From: Pomacea canaliculata | Taxonomy: Eukaryota; Mollusca; Gastropoda; Architaenioglossa; Ampullariidae | DNA length: 64,000 bases | Direction of reading: 5' to 3' | Assembly (NCBI RefSeq): GCF_003073045.1 | Contig: NC_037593.1 | Coordinates: forward strand, 7,741,525-7,805,524 | Part shown: in pieces, positions 34,191-45,426 of the stretch | How positions within the stretch are numbered: position 1 is the first letter of the stretch | Layout: the number at the start of each line of letters is the position of its first letter | Translations under genes and position numbers: made by a program | Notes under the pieces: model-generated | The model's input: the letters and a program-made list of their open reading frames with translations, nothing else | Told to the model about the DNA's origin: nothing | The model's database searches: none

Positions 34191-34721
34191 ATTGGCGAAC
34201 CTGAGTTTCGCCCATGGAGTTGTGAGAGCATGTCACCGCGGACAAGCGCTAATGAGCTGTTTGGAAACACGGAAAGACTTGCATTTAGCTTTACGTATTA
34301 TTCAGGTTTGGTAACACAACATACTATTTACATAATTTTTACTTTAAAAGTTCTGCATATATACAACTGAGTTTATATTTTCTAACTGCGGATGTTATTT
34401 ATTACATTGTACCGTATTTTGGGTAACAGTTTTATTTATTTATACCTTAATGAAAACATTTACTTTTTAAAATAATATTTCTCCTTACGTGTCCAGTGTT
34501 AAATGGAAACAACTCTTGTTTCTCAGTAATGTTCGTACATGGGAAACAATTTTCTCACTACTAAATTTGTAAAATGGCAGATTGATTATAATAAAAACAT
34601 CGCATACCAGACGTATTCTACAATTCAGCACCTGACACTGATATTGTAGATAATTTTCTTAATCCATTATCTGAAAACGTTAAATTTATTTTGGTTTTTT
34701 TTTGTAACTTATAATACTACG

Positions 34722-35673
34722 TAGGAAGATGGCGGATGGGTGGAACCTACTTTGTCTTCGGTCTTGCCTGATGGGTTATTGCTGCTTCCCTAGGCTTCGC
34801 TGTCAACTTTAATTTGATGCGTGCCTAGCTGCGGCAGTTTGGATATGCTGCTCTTCCATTCTAGTGACCTCGGTTTTGGTTCTGTTGTGTAGGAGATGAT
34901 CAGTGGCGACCGTTCTTTACAGTTTCATCTTCACCTTCGTTCAATGGATTGTTTGTCATCGTTCTGCTTCAGACAGATCGTATGGGTCTATGTGAATCTC
35001 TGTGATATACTGATCTGCGAGTGAATTTTCTCCGAGTGTGGTGTCTACAGGCAGTAGTTGTGGATGTGTGGTCTTCTTATACTTTATCAACATTTATTTT
35101 TGTTGTGCTTCAGTACTCAGTCTGCTGCGTTTCTACGTCATTGTACATTGTCGTCACTGATGACATCACCGCATGACGGAGTAGAGACCGAACTATAACA
35201 CTGAACCACTTCATGATGAGCTTTTGAACTTTGTATATCCAACACCAGGTTATTGGCAATTGTTGCCCTTTCCGTCTATCCGACTATAATTACTATAATT
35301 AATAACCACCGTATACGTCACAGAGTGTCTGGGGTGTCTATGTAGAGATAGCACCTTTGACTTTCCGGCAGCAGTGTCCCTTGGGACAGACGGGAGCACT
35401 GGTCCTCACATGGCACTCAACTCTCACAGCTGGCTCCAGGTCCTTAACCTGGCTACACCCGGTAACCGCTTCTGCTGGCGGGCCAAACGCTGTGAGGGCT
35501 GACGTGTTCTTATGCACGTCATTACAAATACTTGGAGAGGAGATGGGCGCCACCAAGTTCGCCAAAGCCCACTGAAAGGACTCATGGACGCACAACAGAA
35601 AAGATGTCTGTTGCTGCTGCCGGAAGGTCCCCCTACGCCCGGACCGGGCATGGGACTGAACTGAACTGAACTG
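34722..35673 (+). mobile_element. Retroposon with RTE-like LINE tail, copy 2
   Basis: Same insertion site and same 9-bp duplication (34713-34721 and 35674-35682). Compared with the other copies a single C is missing in a CCCC run near 35459, which interrupts the open frame. Confidence 0.75.
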
Positions 35674-36789
35674 AATACTACGAATCGGGTATACTGTCAT
35701 TTAGTTCCCGTCTTGGAGCGGGCAAGGTGTGACATGTGTTGGTTCCAGCTGTCAGCTTACTCTTGACGTTGAACATCTCGAATCTCTGCGCCGATGAAAG
35801 GCCATCGATGAGCGGCGAGAAAGATGGAAGAGCTGATCTGCTCGCCTGCACGATTCCAGCGGAGGAGCATTGCAGGGCCCTCCGTGTCGATGGACTGTTG
35901 AGTCTTGCAGTGATTAATGACATTTAATAAACTGCATAGTCACCTGGTTTTGTTGTTGTTGTTTCTGTTTTTGGTGGATGTAGGAATGTGGGCTCAGAGA
36001 TTCAATCTTTGCTGTGAGCGTGAGTTGCTGTCACTAGTCTCGGGTCTCATTATCGTGTACACAGTGAACTGAAAGTGTATCCGGAAGAGGTAGACATCAC
36101 ATCATCGTCAGTCACAACCCCAGCCAGCGGTTATCTGACGACCAACTCAATGCTGATTGGCGGCCGGTGATCCCATTGATAAGATGCTGCTGTCATCAAA
36201 ACAACTTACAAGCCTTCAGCTACTTTCCCTGGTGGTGAAGGCCATATTGTCACGTGGTCTGTTATCACAAGATGTCAGCACCGACTGGCCCCACACCAAA
36301 TGGCAAGAAAACAAAAGTGTGTTTGACTTCTTACAGCTTTTCTGATGTCCTGGTGGCTAGAGGATTGATCTAAAGGTGTAATTACCATGTTTCCCCGAAA
36401 ATAAGACTTGGTTTTATATTATTTTTTCGCTCCAAAGGAAGTATTTGGGTTTATTTTCAGTTGATTTCTGATTTTTTAATTTCCAAGTTTACTTTGTTCA
36501 AGTAGAAAAATTGTCATTTATTCGAACAGTCATGTCAACTGTTTCTGGATATATCTCACAACATTATTTATTTACATATTAGTATTATTACTTTATAATT
36601 CAATCTGTCCGTCGTGTGTTTCAACGGAGATTATCGTCGGAGACTGAGCAGAGAAGCGGGTGTAATTGAAATAACGCAGCGATAAAAAGAAATACAATTT
36701 ATAAAAAACGACTTGTAAGGAAATATTTGAAAACTCGCATATTTGAATAACATTATTGATATTGGTTTAGTATTCTCCCCTGGTGGGGA

Positions 36790-36932
36790 GTGGGCCAGTC
36801 CTGGAGATACATCATCACCAGGCTAACCCTTAGCAGAGGTGGAGCAAGTCCCTAACCCTCGGGCATGTTCTCTAAATCAGTGTAATATCGAAGTCCCCAT
36901 ATGGGGGACGTATCAGATATTGAACTGATGAG
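36790..36932 (-). pseudogene. U2 snRNA-derived segment, copy 4
   Basis: Minus strand: GTTCTCATCAGTTCAATATC, ACGTCCCCCATATGGGGACT, then ACACTGATTTAGAGAACA, closer to the U2 Sm-site neighbourhood (ACTGATTTTTGGAACA) than in copy 3. It keeps the U2 phrase GTTCT before (T/C)ATCAG. Confidence 0.75.
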
Positions 36933-37424
36933 AACAACGCGTTAAAATATCACCTGGAACAAGAAAATCATATATTACCACGGACAAGCAATGGAAAGCT
37001 ATTCGGAAACACGGAAAGACTTGCATTTAGCTTTACGTACTATTCAGGTTTGGTAACACAACATACTATTTACATAATTTTTACTTTCAAAGTTCTGCAT
37101 ATATACAACTGTGTTTATATTTTCTAGCTGCGGATGTTATTTTTTACATTGTACCGTATTTTGTGTAACAGTTTTGTTTATTTATACCTTAATGAAAACA
37201 TTTACTTTTTGAAATAATATTTCTCCTTACATGTCCAGTGTTAAATGGAAACAACTCTTGTTTCTCAGTAATGTTCGTACATGGGAAACAATTCTCTCAC
37301 TACTAAATTTGTAAAATGGCAGATTGATTATAATAAAAGCATCGCATACCAGACGTATTCTACAATTCAGCACCTGACACTGATATTGTAGATAATTTTC
37401 TTAATCCATTATCTGAAAACGTTG

Positions 37425-37427
<3 letters not shown>

Positions 37428-37457
<30 letters not shown>
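37428..37457. repeat. Poly(T) tract (poly(A) on the minus strand)
   Basis: Directly adjoins TGTAACTTATAATACTA. On the minus strand it reads AGTATTATAAGTTAC followed by about 30 A, like a retroposon 3' end. The counterpart in the next unit (near 47177-47205) is slightly shorter. Confidence 0.8.
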
Positions 37458-37458
<1 letters not shown>

Positions 37459-37905
37459 TAACTTATAATACTACGAATCGGGTATACTGTCATTCAGTTC
37501 CCGTCTTCGAGCGGGCAAGGTGTGACATCTGTTGGTTCCAGCTGTCAGCTTACTCTTGACGTTGAACATCTCGAATCTCTGCGCCGATGAAAGGCATCGA
37601 TGAATGGCGAGAAAGATGGAAGAGCTGATCTGCTCGCCTGCACGATTCCAGCGGAGGAGTATTGTAGGCCCTCCGTGTCGCAGGAGACTGTTGAGTGTTG
37701 CAGTTAAGTTGCCAAAGAACGTATAAACACATTCGGTTTACAATGTACTAGTTAAAGACATTGTGTTAGACGTTGTTTAACCCACGTCTCTTCTGGATAA
37801 ACAGTTGGAATTGAAAAATTATCTTATTAAATAACGGGCATGCTTTGCTTGTAAATAGTCCTCGACAGTGATTAATGACATTTAATAAACTAAACTGCAT
37901 AGTCT

Positions 37906-37965
37906 GCCGTTGTTGTTGTTGTTGTTGTTGTTTGTTGTTGTTGTTGTTGTTGTTGTTTTTGTTTT
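37906..37965. repeat. (GTT)n microsatellite at a module junction
   Basis: A (GTT)n tract precedes GGTGGATGTAGG. Its length differs from the equivalent at 47656-47703 in the next unit, one of the few visible differences between the units. Confidence 0.85.
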
Positions 37966-38804
37966 GTTTTTGGTGGATGTAGGAATGTGGGCTCCGAGAT
38001 TCAGTGTTTGCTGTGAGCGTGAGTTGCTGTCACTAGTCTCTGGTCTCGCTATAGACATATCGTGTACAGAGTGAACTGAAAGTGTAGTCGGAAGAGGTAG
38101 ACATCACATCATCGTCAGTCACAACCCCAGATAGCGGTTATCTGACGACCTACTCAATGCTGATTGGCGGCCGGTGATCCCATTGATAAGATGCTGCTGT
38201 CATCAAAACAACTTACAAGCCTGTAGCTACTTTCCTTGGTGGTGAAGGCCATATTGTCACGTGGTCTGTTATCACAAGATGTCAGCACCGACTGGCCCCA
38301 CACCAAATGGCAAGAAAACAAAAGTGTGTTTGACTTCTTACAGCTTTTCTGATGTCCTGGTGGCTAGAGGATTGATCTCAAAGTGTAATTACCATGTTTT
38401 CCCGAAAATAAGACTTGGTTTTATATTATTTTTTCGCTCCAAAGGAAGTATTTGGGTTTATTTTCAGTTGATGTCTGATTTTTTAATTTCCAAAAGTTTA
38501 CTTTGTTCAAGTACAAAATTCTCATTTATTCAAACAGTCATGTCAACTTTTTCTTGATAGTCATATATCTCACAACATTATTTATTTACATATTAGTATT
38601 GTTACTTTATAATTCAATCTGTCCGTCGTGTGTTTCAACGGACATTATCGTCGGAGACTGAGCAGAGAAGCGGGTGTAATTGAAAGTACGCAGTGATAAA
38701 GAGAAATACAATTTATACAAACGACTTGAAAGGAAATATTAAAAACTCGCATATTCTTATAACATTATCATTGACATTGGTTTACTATTCTCCCCTGGAG
38801 GGGA

Positions 38805-38941
38805 GTGGGCCATCCCTGGTGGTACATCACCAGGCCGTCCTTTGGCAGAGGTGGAGCAAGTCCCTAACCCTCCTTGTTCTCTAAATCAGTGTAATATCGA
38901 AGTCCCCATGTGGGGGACGTATCAGACATTACGCTGATAAG
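38805..38941 (-). pseudogene. U2 snRNA-derived segment, copy 5
   Basis: Minus strand: GTTCTTATCAGCGTAATGTC then TGATACGTCCCCCACATGGG. GTTCTTATCAG is identical to U2 at this position. Stem IIa keeps its arms although the loop differs. ACACTGATTTAGAGAACA follows, as in copy 4. Confidence 0.78.
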
Positions 38942-39488
38942 AACAACGCGTCGACATCTTTCACGCTTCCACTGGAAAGAAAAGAGAACAGCAGTAGCAT
39001 GTCACCACGGACAAGCGATGCTCAGCTATCCGGAAACACGGAAAGACTTGCATTTAGCTTTACGTAATATTCAGGTTTGGTAACACAACATACTGTTTAA
39101 ATACTTTTTACTTTAAAAATTCTGCATATATACAACTGTGTTTATATTTTCTAGCTGCGGATATTATTTTTTACATTGTACCGTATTTTGTGTAACAGTT
39201 TTGTTTATTTATACCTTAATGAAAACATTTACTTTTTAAAATAATATTTCTCCTTACGTGTCCAGTGTTAAATGGAAACAACTCTTGTTTCTCAGTAATG
39301 TTTGTACATGGGAAACAATTCTCTCACTACTAAATTTGTAAAATGGCAGACTGATTATAATAAAAGCATCGCGTACCAGACGTATTCTACAATTCAGCAC
39401 CTGACACTGATATTGTAGATAATTTTCGTAATCCATTTAACTGAAAACGTTGAATTTTGTTTTTGTTTTTTTGTAACTTAAAATACTA

Positions 39489-42400
39489 TAAAATCGAGTG
39501 TCATACCAAATGCATCATTTACTAGCATCTCGACTTCCTAAGCTTTGTAAGTTTTCAAGACGTGTTTCTGTTTATGTTGCAGGTTTAAGCAGAACTGTGT
39601 TTGCATACAACAAGTCGCGTGAGTGGAGGATGGACAGTGAGACCGGCAGTGTGACTATAGGATTGCGGTCAAAGGGAGGGAAGTCTTTGTTCACTGGATA
39701 ACGTAGTTGTTTCCCTTACATAAGAACAGGTTTCTTTACAGCGCAGGTATAAATCAATCAGCCAAATGCCATTCATGATAAAATATTCAGATTTACGTGA
39801 ATGAAAATTACCTTTTTCTCTTTTTGAATTTAGTCCTAAGCTGAGCTCCTTATCCCTCCTTTACAGATGCTCAGCTTACACCGCAGTTATTGCTTACTTT
39901 GTGATCTAATCTTATTTATTTCAAAAAATGTTTTTCTTTTTAAAAGTTCAGTGCAATGGTATTTTTAAGGTTATTCCATTATTGCAGTCCACTGGCTCCT
40001 CATTTAGCTAAGCATAAATTACTTTTGTTCTCATGGTGGGGCTTTCACTTTGTCTTGGCGCTTTGGATAGGATAAATGATGCGCTCGCTTGCAACACGTC
40101 GTACAATTAACTGAAATAAATATTCAGACAAAAATATTTTAATTGCTCCTCGTGTTTCTTATTGCAAGCCAGTATGTGTGTTTTTTGATAAGACAAAAAT
40201 AACTAGTTAAAAATATACACAGCATTAAACATAACAATATTACACCCAAACATATATTAACAAAAAATATTAACAAGAATGTACAAGTGTCAAAAACAAG
40301 AGTTCTTTTCACATATTCGAAATCTTGGTTACGAAAAGTCATTGTTCATTCGTTGCTTTCACATATTCTTCTTTCAAGTTGCGTCGGGGGTGCGGCGAGG
40401 AGGATTTCCCCCTCTCGCACTGTTGCTTTCACATTAGCTTACCCCACAGGTCGAGGTAGTGCTCTTCTGGCAAAGTGTCTTTGTCCTTCTTCAATCTTGC
40501 GTTGACCCTCGAGGTGAAGGCGTCTGCTATCTGGGGTGGTGATACAATGAGTCTGTGGAGGCGTGCTTTGTTTCTTAGTGTCCATATTGCTTGTTTGTAC
40601 TCTGTGAGAACGATGGTTGCTGCTGTTTGGGATGCTGTCGATAGGGCGGGTGGGAGGGTGTTGAAGCGTATGCAGGCTAGTGTGGGTGTTGTGTTTGCGA
40701 GTTTGTTCAACAGTGTGGCTAGTTGCTTGTGTGTTTGCTGTAGGTGCGTGCAGTGGAAGAGGATGTGTTCTGTTGTTTCGCTTTTGTTCTGGCAGAAGGC
40801 TAACATCTTTTGTTTTGTTATGCCTCTGCGGTGTAGGGTGTCTGCGACTGGAAGGATGTCGTGTGCAATTTTGAAGGACGTGTCTAAGGTGCATGGGTCT
40901 ACGTATTTGTTGCTAAGGTGTTTGAATGTGTTTTCGAAGTTTATTCGTGGGAAGGCTTGGAGTACTCTTGGGGGTATAGTGCGTTTGGTTAGAAGTGCTT
41001 GATATAGAGTTTTCGTTTTCGTGTCTGAGTTCAGACTGAAGTAGGGGTCTGCCGCGAGAAGGTTGTTGAGAGCTGTGCGGCAAGACTGGTAGAAAGGGGG
41101 TATGTCTTCGGTGCTGTGTGGATGCTTGTTGGTGAAGGGGTAGTTGCTGAACCTCCTCCTCAGGTCTAGCCCCAACCATAGGTGGCCGTAGTGTGTCCAG
41201 TCCTGTTCGTCATTGCCGAACAGTCCTGTCACCTGGGCCAGGATGTGGCTTTCCGTCTTGGAGGGTATGTTCAGCAGGCCTATCCCTCCTTCTTTGGGGT
41301 GCAGGTAGAGGGTCTTCCACTCAATTGGTTCGTGACCATCGTTCCATAGAAAACGGAAGATGGCCCTTTCTATTTGTGTGGTGTAGTGTGGTGGTATTGG
41401 TAATACTGAGGATAGGTACCACAGTTTTGACAAGACTGTGGTGTTTATGATGTTGGCTTTTTCATATAGTGAGATGCGGCGGAGTCTGGAGAGATTCAGT
41501 GTTGCAGTTATCTTTGTCAGGACTGGGTGCCAAAGGTCGTCTTGTGTGACGTCACCGAAAGGCACCCCGTATATTGTCAGTTTGTCCGTCCATGTAATGT
41601 CTGGGGGCTTGTCGATGTCTCTCCTCCATTTTCCTATGAGCATGCCTTTTGTTTTTGTTATGTTTAGTTTGGCGCCTGAAGCCTTACTGTACTGGTGGAA
41701 GTGTGTTATCACCCTCCTGACTGACTGGTGGTTATTGAGAAAGAAGTTGCTGTCGTCTGCGTATGCAGACACTTTGCACTCCTCCGGTTTGCCCGGTATG
41801 GAGATCCCTTTAATGTGTTTGTCTTGCCTTATTTTGATGAGGACAGGTTCAAGGCATAGAATGTACAGCAAGGGAGAAAGGCTGCAGCCTTGTCTGACAG
41901 ACCTGGTTATTGTGAAAGAGTCGGAGACGTGTTGGTTTACGATGACACTGCTGTGTATGTCTGTGTATATTGTGGATATCCAGTGTAAGAAGTGTGTGTT
42001 GAAGCCGAAGGCTTGGAGGGTTTGCAGGAGGTATTGGTGTGAGACTCTGTCGAATGCTTTCTCCTGGTCTACTGATAAGATGAGATTTGAGTAGCCTCGG
42101 TTGTTGCAGTATTCTATTATGTCTCTTATTAGGTGGCAGTTGTTTGTTATAGACCTACCTGGGATTCCGCATGTTTGGTTGCTGTGGATGACTTGGTGGA
42201 GGTGTGGTTTGATGCGATTGCAGAGTGTTTTGGTGAGTATTTTGTAGTCTGTGTTGAGGAGTGATATGGGTCTGTAGTTTGTCATGTGTTGGGGGTTATT
42301 GGGGTCTTTACAGATTAGAGTGATGTAAGATTCTTTTTGCGTTTTTGTCAGGTGACCAGCCTCGTATGTTGCGGTGTATACTTTGATTAGTATGGGTCCA

Positions 42401-42972
42401 AGGTGTTTGAGGAAGGCTGAGTAGAATTCTTTTGGTAGGCCGTCGGAGCCTGGCGTTTTGTTTGGTTTCATGCCCTTGAGGGCATTTTCTATTTCTGATA
42501 AAGTTATTGGTGTGCCTAAGTTTTCTGTCGCCTCGCCGTCTAGTTGTGGGAGGTCTTGTAGAAGGTGTTTTTGGGTTTCGGGGTCTGTGGTCTCTGCTGT
42601 GCATAGTTGTGAATAAAAGGCCTTGAAGGAGTTGAGTATATCGCTCGGGTTTGTTCGAAGCTGCCCGTCTTGACCTATGATGTTGGCTATAGTTTTGCGT
42701 TTACCTCGTTGGAGTTCTTTTTGGCAGAAGAAGTTACTTGGTGTTTCCGGTGCGGATCCTAGCGGTGTTCTAGCCCGGATTTGGGCGCCTGTTGTTTTCT
42801 CCTCGTGTAGCTGTTGCAGTCTGTTTTTGATGGTGTTCATTCCAGCTAAGTTTTTGTGTTGTTCTAGTATTCGGTATTGTGCACTGAGGGCTCTAATTTC
42901 CTTGTTTCTGGCTTTTGCTTTCGTTTGCTGTGTTGGTTTTTTGTTTTTTTGGTTTTTTTTGGTTTTGTTTTT
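39489..42972 (-). mobile_element. 5'-truncated L1/Tx1-type LINE block, copy 2 (intact frame)
   Basis: A ~3.5 kb block with the reverse transcriptase frame at 40429-43068 and about 0.94 kb of sequence downstream, which probably includes the LINE 3' region. The minus strand ends AGTATTATAAGTTAC followed by an A-rich run, a likely 3' terminus. No apurinic endonuclease domain or ORF1 lies upstream, where the U2-bearing body follows at once. Confidence 0.8.
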
Positions 42973-43068
42973 GGTGGATGTAGGAATGTGGGCTCCGAGA
43001 TTCAGTGTTTGCTGTGAGCGTGAGTTGCTGTCACTAGTCTCGGGTCTCGCTATAGACATATCGTGCAC
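40429..43068 (-). CDS. Non-LTR reverse transcriptase, 879 codons, endonuclease missing
   Basis: RT domain of a LINE: NYRPISLLN (residues about 264-272), motif A SVDQEKAFDRV with catalytic Asp about 334, RQGCSLSPLL (392-401), AYADD with the catalytic pair about 438-439, then a long thumb/C-terminal region. A cysteine-histidine knuckle near 759-775 reads LAFCQNKSETTEHILFHC; the first Cys of the usual CxxC is Leu here. The first ~35 residues are read from the repeat body and are probably not part of the ancestral protein. A full element would carry an N-terminal endonuclease of about 230 residues, absent here. L1/Tx1 placement is inferred from the RT and knuckle style. Confidence 0.85.
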   Translation of the reverse strand: MHDMSIARPETSDSNSRSQQTLNLGAHIPTSTKNKTKKNQKNKKPTQQTKAKARNKEIRALSAQYRILEQHKNLAGMNTIKNRLQQLHEEKTTGAQIRARTPLGSAPETPSNFFCQKELQRGKRKTIANIIGQDGQLRTNPSDILNSFKAFYSQLCTAETTDPETQKHLLQDLPQLDGEATENLGTPITLSEIENALKGMKPNKTPGSDGLPKEFYSAFLKHLGPILIKVYTATYEAGHLTKTQKESYITLICKDPNNPQHMTNYRPISLLNTDYKILTKTLCNRIKPHLHQVIHSNQTCGIPGRSITNNCHLIRDIIEYCNNRGYSNLILSVDQEKAFDRVSHQYLLQTLQAFGFNTHFLHWISTIYTDIHSSVIVNQHVSDSFTITRSVRQGCSLSPLLYILCLEPVLIKIRQDKHIKGISIPGKPEECKVSAYADDSNFFLNNHQSVRRVITHFHQYSKASGAKLNITKTKGMLIGKWRRDIDKPPDITWTDKLTIYGVPFGDVTQDDLWHPVLTKITATLNLSRLRRISLYEKANIINTTVLSKLWYLSSVLPIPPHYTTQIERAIFRFLWNDGHEPIEWKTLYLHPKEGGIGLLNIPSKTESHILAQVTGLFGNDEQDWTHYGHLWLGLDLRRRFSNYPFTNKHPHSTEDIPPFYQSCRTALNNLLAADPYFSLNSDTKTKTLYQALLTKRTIPPRVLQAFPRINFENTFKHLSNKYVDPCTLDTSFKIAHDILPVADTLHRRGITKQKMLAFCQNKSETTEHILFHCTHLQQTHKQLATLLNKLANTTPTLACIRFNTLPPALSTASQTAATIVLTEYKQAIWTLRNKARLHRLIVSPPQIADAFTSRVNARLKKDKDTLPEEHYLDLWGKLM

Positions 43069-43800
43069 ACAGTGAACTGAAAGTGTATCCGGAAGAGGTA
43101 GACATCACATCATCGTCAGTCACAACCCCAGCCAGCGGTTATCTGACGACCAACTCAATGCTGATTGGCGGCCGGTGATCCCATTGATAAGATGATCCTG
43201 ATAAGATGATCCAACTTACAAGCCTTCAGCTACTTTCCTTGGTGGTGAAGGCCATATTGTCACGTGGTCTGTTATCACAAGATGTCAGCACCGACTGGCC
43301 CCACACCAAATGGCAAGAAAACAAAAGTGTGTTTGACTTCTTACAGCTTTTCTGATGTCCTGGTGGCTAGAGGATTGATCTATTAATTACCATGTTTCCC
43401 CTAAAAGACTTTGTTTTATATTATTTTTTCGCTCCAAAGGAAGTATTTGGGTTTATTTTCAGTTGATGTCTGATTTTTTTATGTCCAAAAGTTTACTTTG
43501 TTCAAGTACAAATTTGTCATTTATTCAAACACAGTCATGTCAACTTTTTCTGGATAGTCATATCTCACAACATTATTTATTTACATATTAGTATTGTTAC
43601 TTTATAATTCAATCTGTCTGTCGTGTGTTTCAACGGACATTATCGTCGGAGACTGAGCAGAGAAGCGGGTGTAATTGAAAGTACGCAGTGATAAAGAGAA
43701 ATACAATTTATACAAACGACTTGAAAGGAAATATTTAAAAACTCACATATTTTTATAACATTATCATTGATATTGGTTTACTATTCTCCCCTGGAGGGGA

Positions 43801-43940
43801 GTGGGCCATCCCTGGAGGTACATCACCAGGCCGACCCTTGGCAGAGGTGGAGCAAGTCCCTAACCCTCTGTCATGTTCTATAACAAAGTGTGATATCGAA
43901 GTCCCCATATGGGGGACGTATCAGATATTGAACTGATAAG
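43801..43940 (-). pseudogene. U2 snRNA-derived segment, copy 6
   Basis: Near-identical to copy 3 (same type, one higher-order unit away). Confidence 0.78.
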
Positions 43941-44471
43941 ATTGGCGAACCTGAGTTTCGCCCATGGAGTTGTGAGAGCATGTCACCGCGGACAAGCGCT
44001 AATGAGCTGTTTGGAAACACGGAAAGACTTGCATTTAGCTTTACGTACTATTCAGGTTTGGTAATACAACATACTATTTACATAATTTTTACTTTAAAAG
44101 TTCTGCATATATACAACTGAGTTTATATTTTCTAACTGCGGATGTTATTTATTACATTGTACCGTATTTTGGGTAACAGTTTTATTTATTTATACCTTAA
44201 TGAAAACATTTACTTTTTAAAATAATATTTCTCCTTACGTGTCCAGTGTTAAATGGAAACAACTCTTGTTTCTCAGTAATGTTCGTACATGGGAAACAAT
44301 TTTCTCACTACTAAATTTGTAAAATGGCAGATTGATTATAATAAAAACATCGCATACCAGACGTATTCTACAATTCAGCACCTGACACTGATATTGTAGA
44401 TAATTTTCTTAATCCATTATCTGAAAACGTTAAATTTATTTTGGTTTTTTTTTGTAACTTATAATACTACG

Positions 44472-45426
44472 TAGGAAGATGGCGGATGGGTGGAACCTAC
44501 TTTGTCTTCGGTCTTGCCTGATGGGTTATTGCTGCTTCCCTAGGCTTCGCTGTCAACTTTAATTTGATGCGTGCCTAGCTGCGGCAGTTTGGATATGCTG
44601 CTCTTCCATTCTAGTGACCTCGGTTTTGGTTCTGTTGTGTAGGAGATGATCAGTGGCGACCGTTCTTTACAGTTTCATCTTCACCTTCGTTCAATGGATT
44701 GTTTGTCATCGTTCTGCTTCAGACAGATCGTATGGGTCTATGTGAATCTCTGTGATATACTGATCTGCGAGTGAATTTTCTCCGAGTGTGGTGTCTACAG
44801 GCAGTAGTTGTGGATGTGTGGTCTTCTTATACTTTATCAACATTTATTTTTGTTGTGCTTCAGTACTCAGTCTGCTGCGTTTCTACGTCATTGTACATTG
44901 TCGTCACTGATGACATCACCGCATGACGGAGTAGAGACCGAACTATAACACTGAACCACTTCATGATGAGCTTTTGAACTTTGTATATCCAACACCAGGT
45001 TATTGGCAATTGTTGCCCTTTCCGTCTATCCGACTATAATTACTATAATTAATAACCACCGTATACGTCACAGAGTGTCTGGGGTGTCTATGTAGAGATA
45101 GCACCTTTGACTTTCCGGCAGCAGTGTCCCTTGGGACAGACGGGAGCACTGGTCCTCACATGGCACTCAACTCTCACAGCTGGCTCCAGGTCCTTAACCT
45201 GGCTACACCCCGGTAACCGCTTCTGCTGGCGGGCCAAACGCTGTGAGGGGCTGACGTGTTCTTATGCACGTCATTACAAATACTTGGAGAGGAGATGGGC
45301 GCCACCAAGTTCGCCAAAGCCCACTGAAAGGACTCATGGACGCACAACAGAAAAGATGTCTGTTGCTGCTGCCGGAAGGTCCCCCCTACGCCCGGACCGG
45401 GCATGGGACTGAACTGAACTGAACTG
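44472..45426 (+). mobile_element. Retroposon with RTE-like LINE tail, copy 3
   Basis: Same insertion site and duplication (44463-44471 and 45427-45435) as copy 2. The terminal 101-codon frame is open, as in copy 1. The shared site shows that this insertion predates the amplification of the higher-order unit. Confidence 0.75.

Larger units (their letters stand above)
33222..42972 (-). repeat. Complete higher-order unit 1 (about 9.75 kb)
   Basis: Order on the plus strand: body, retroposon insertion, short spacer, body, short spacer, body, LINE block. The same order and nearly the same sequence recur in the next unit, including the position of every insertion, so the unit was assembled first and duplicated later. 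Confidence 0.88.

Noticed and set aside
40475-41002. Plus-strand open frames of 175 codons opposite the LINE RT (also at 30726-31253 and 50220-50747)
   Set aside because: They are the antisense shadow of the conserved RT C-terminus. Their codon pattern is explained by the minus-strand frame.
42965-43068. First ~35 residues of the 879-codon RT frame (MHDMSIARPETSDSNSRSQQ...)
   Set aside because: The same sequence occurs in bodies that have no RT, so it is read-in from the repeat body. I keep the frame coordinates but do not treat this part as RT protein.
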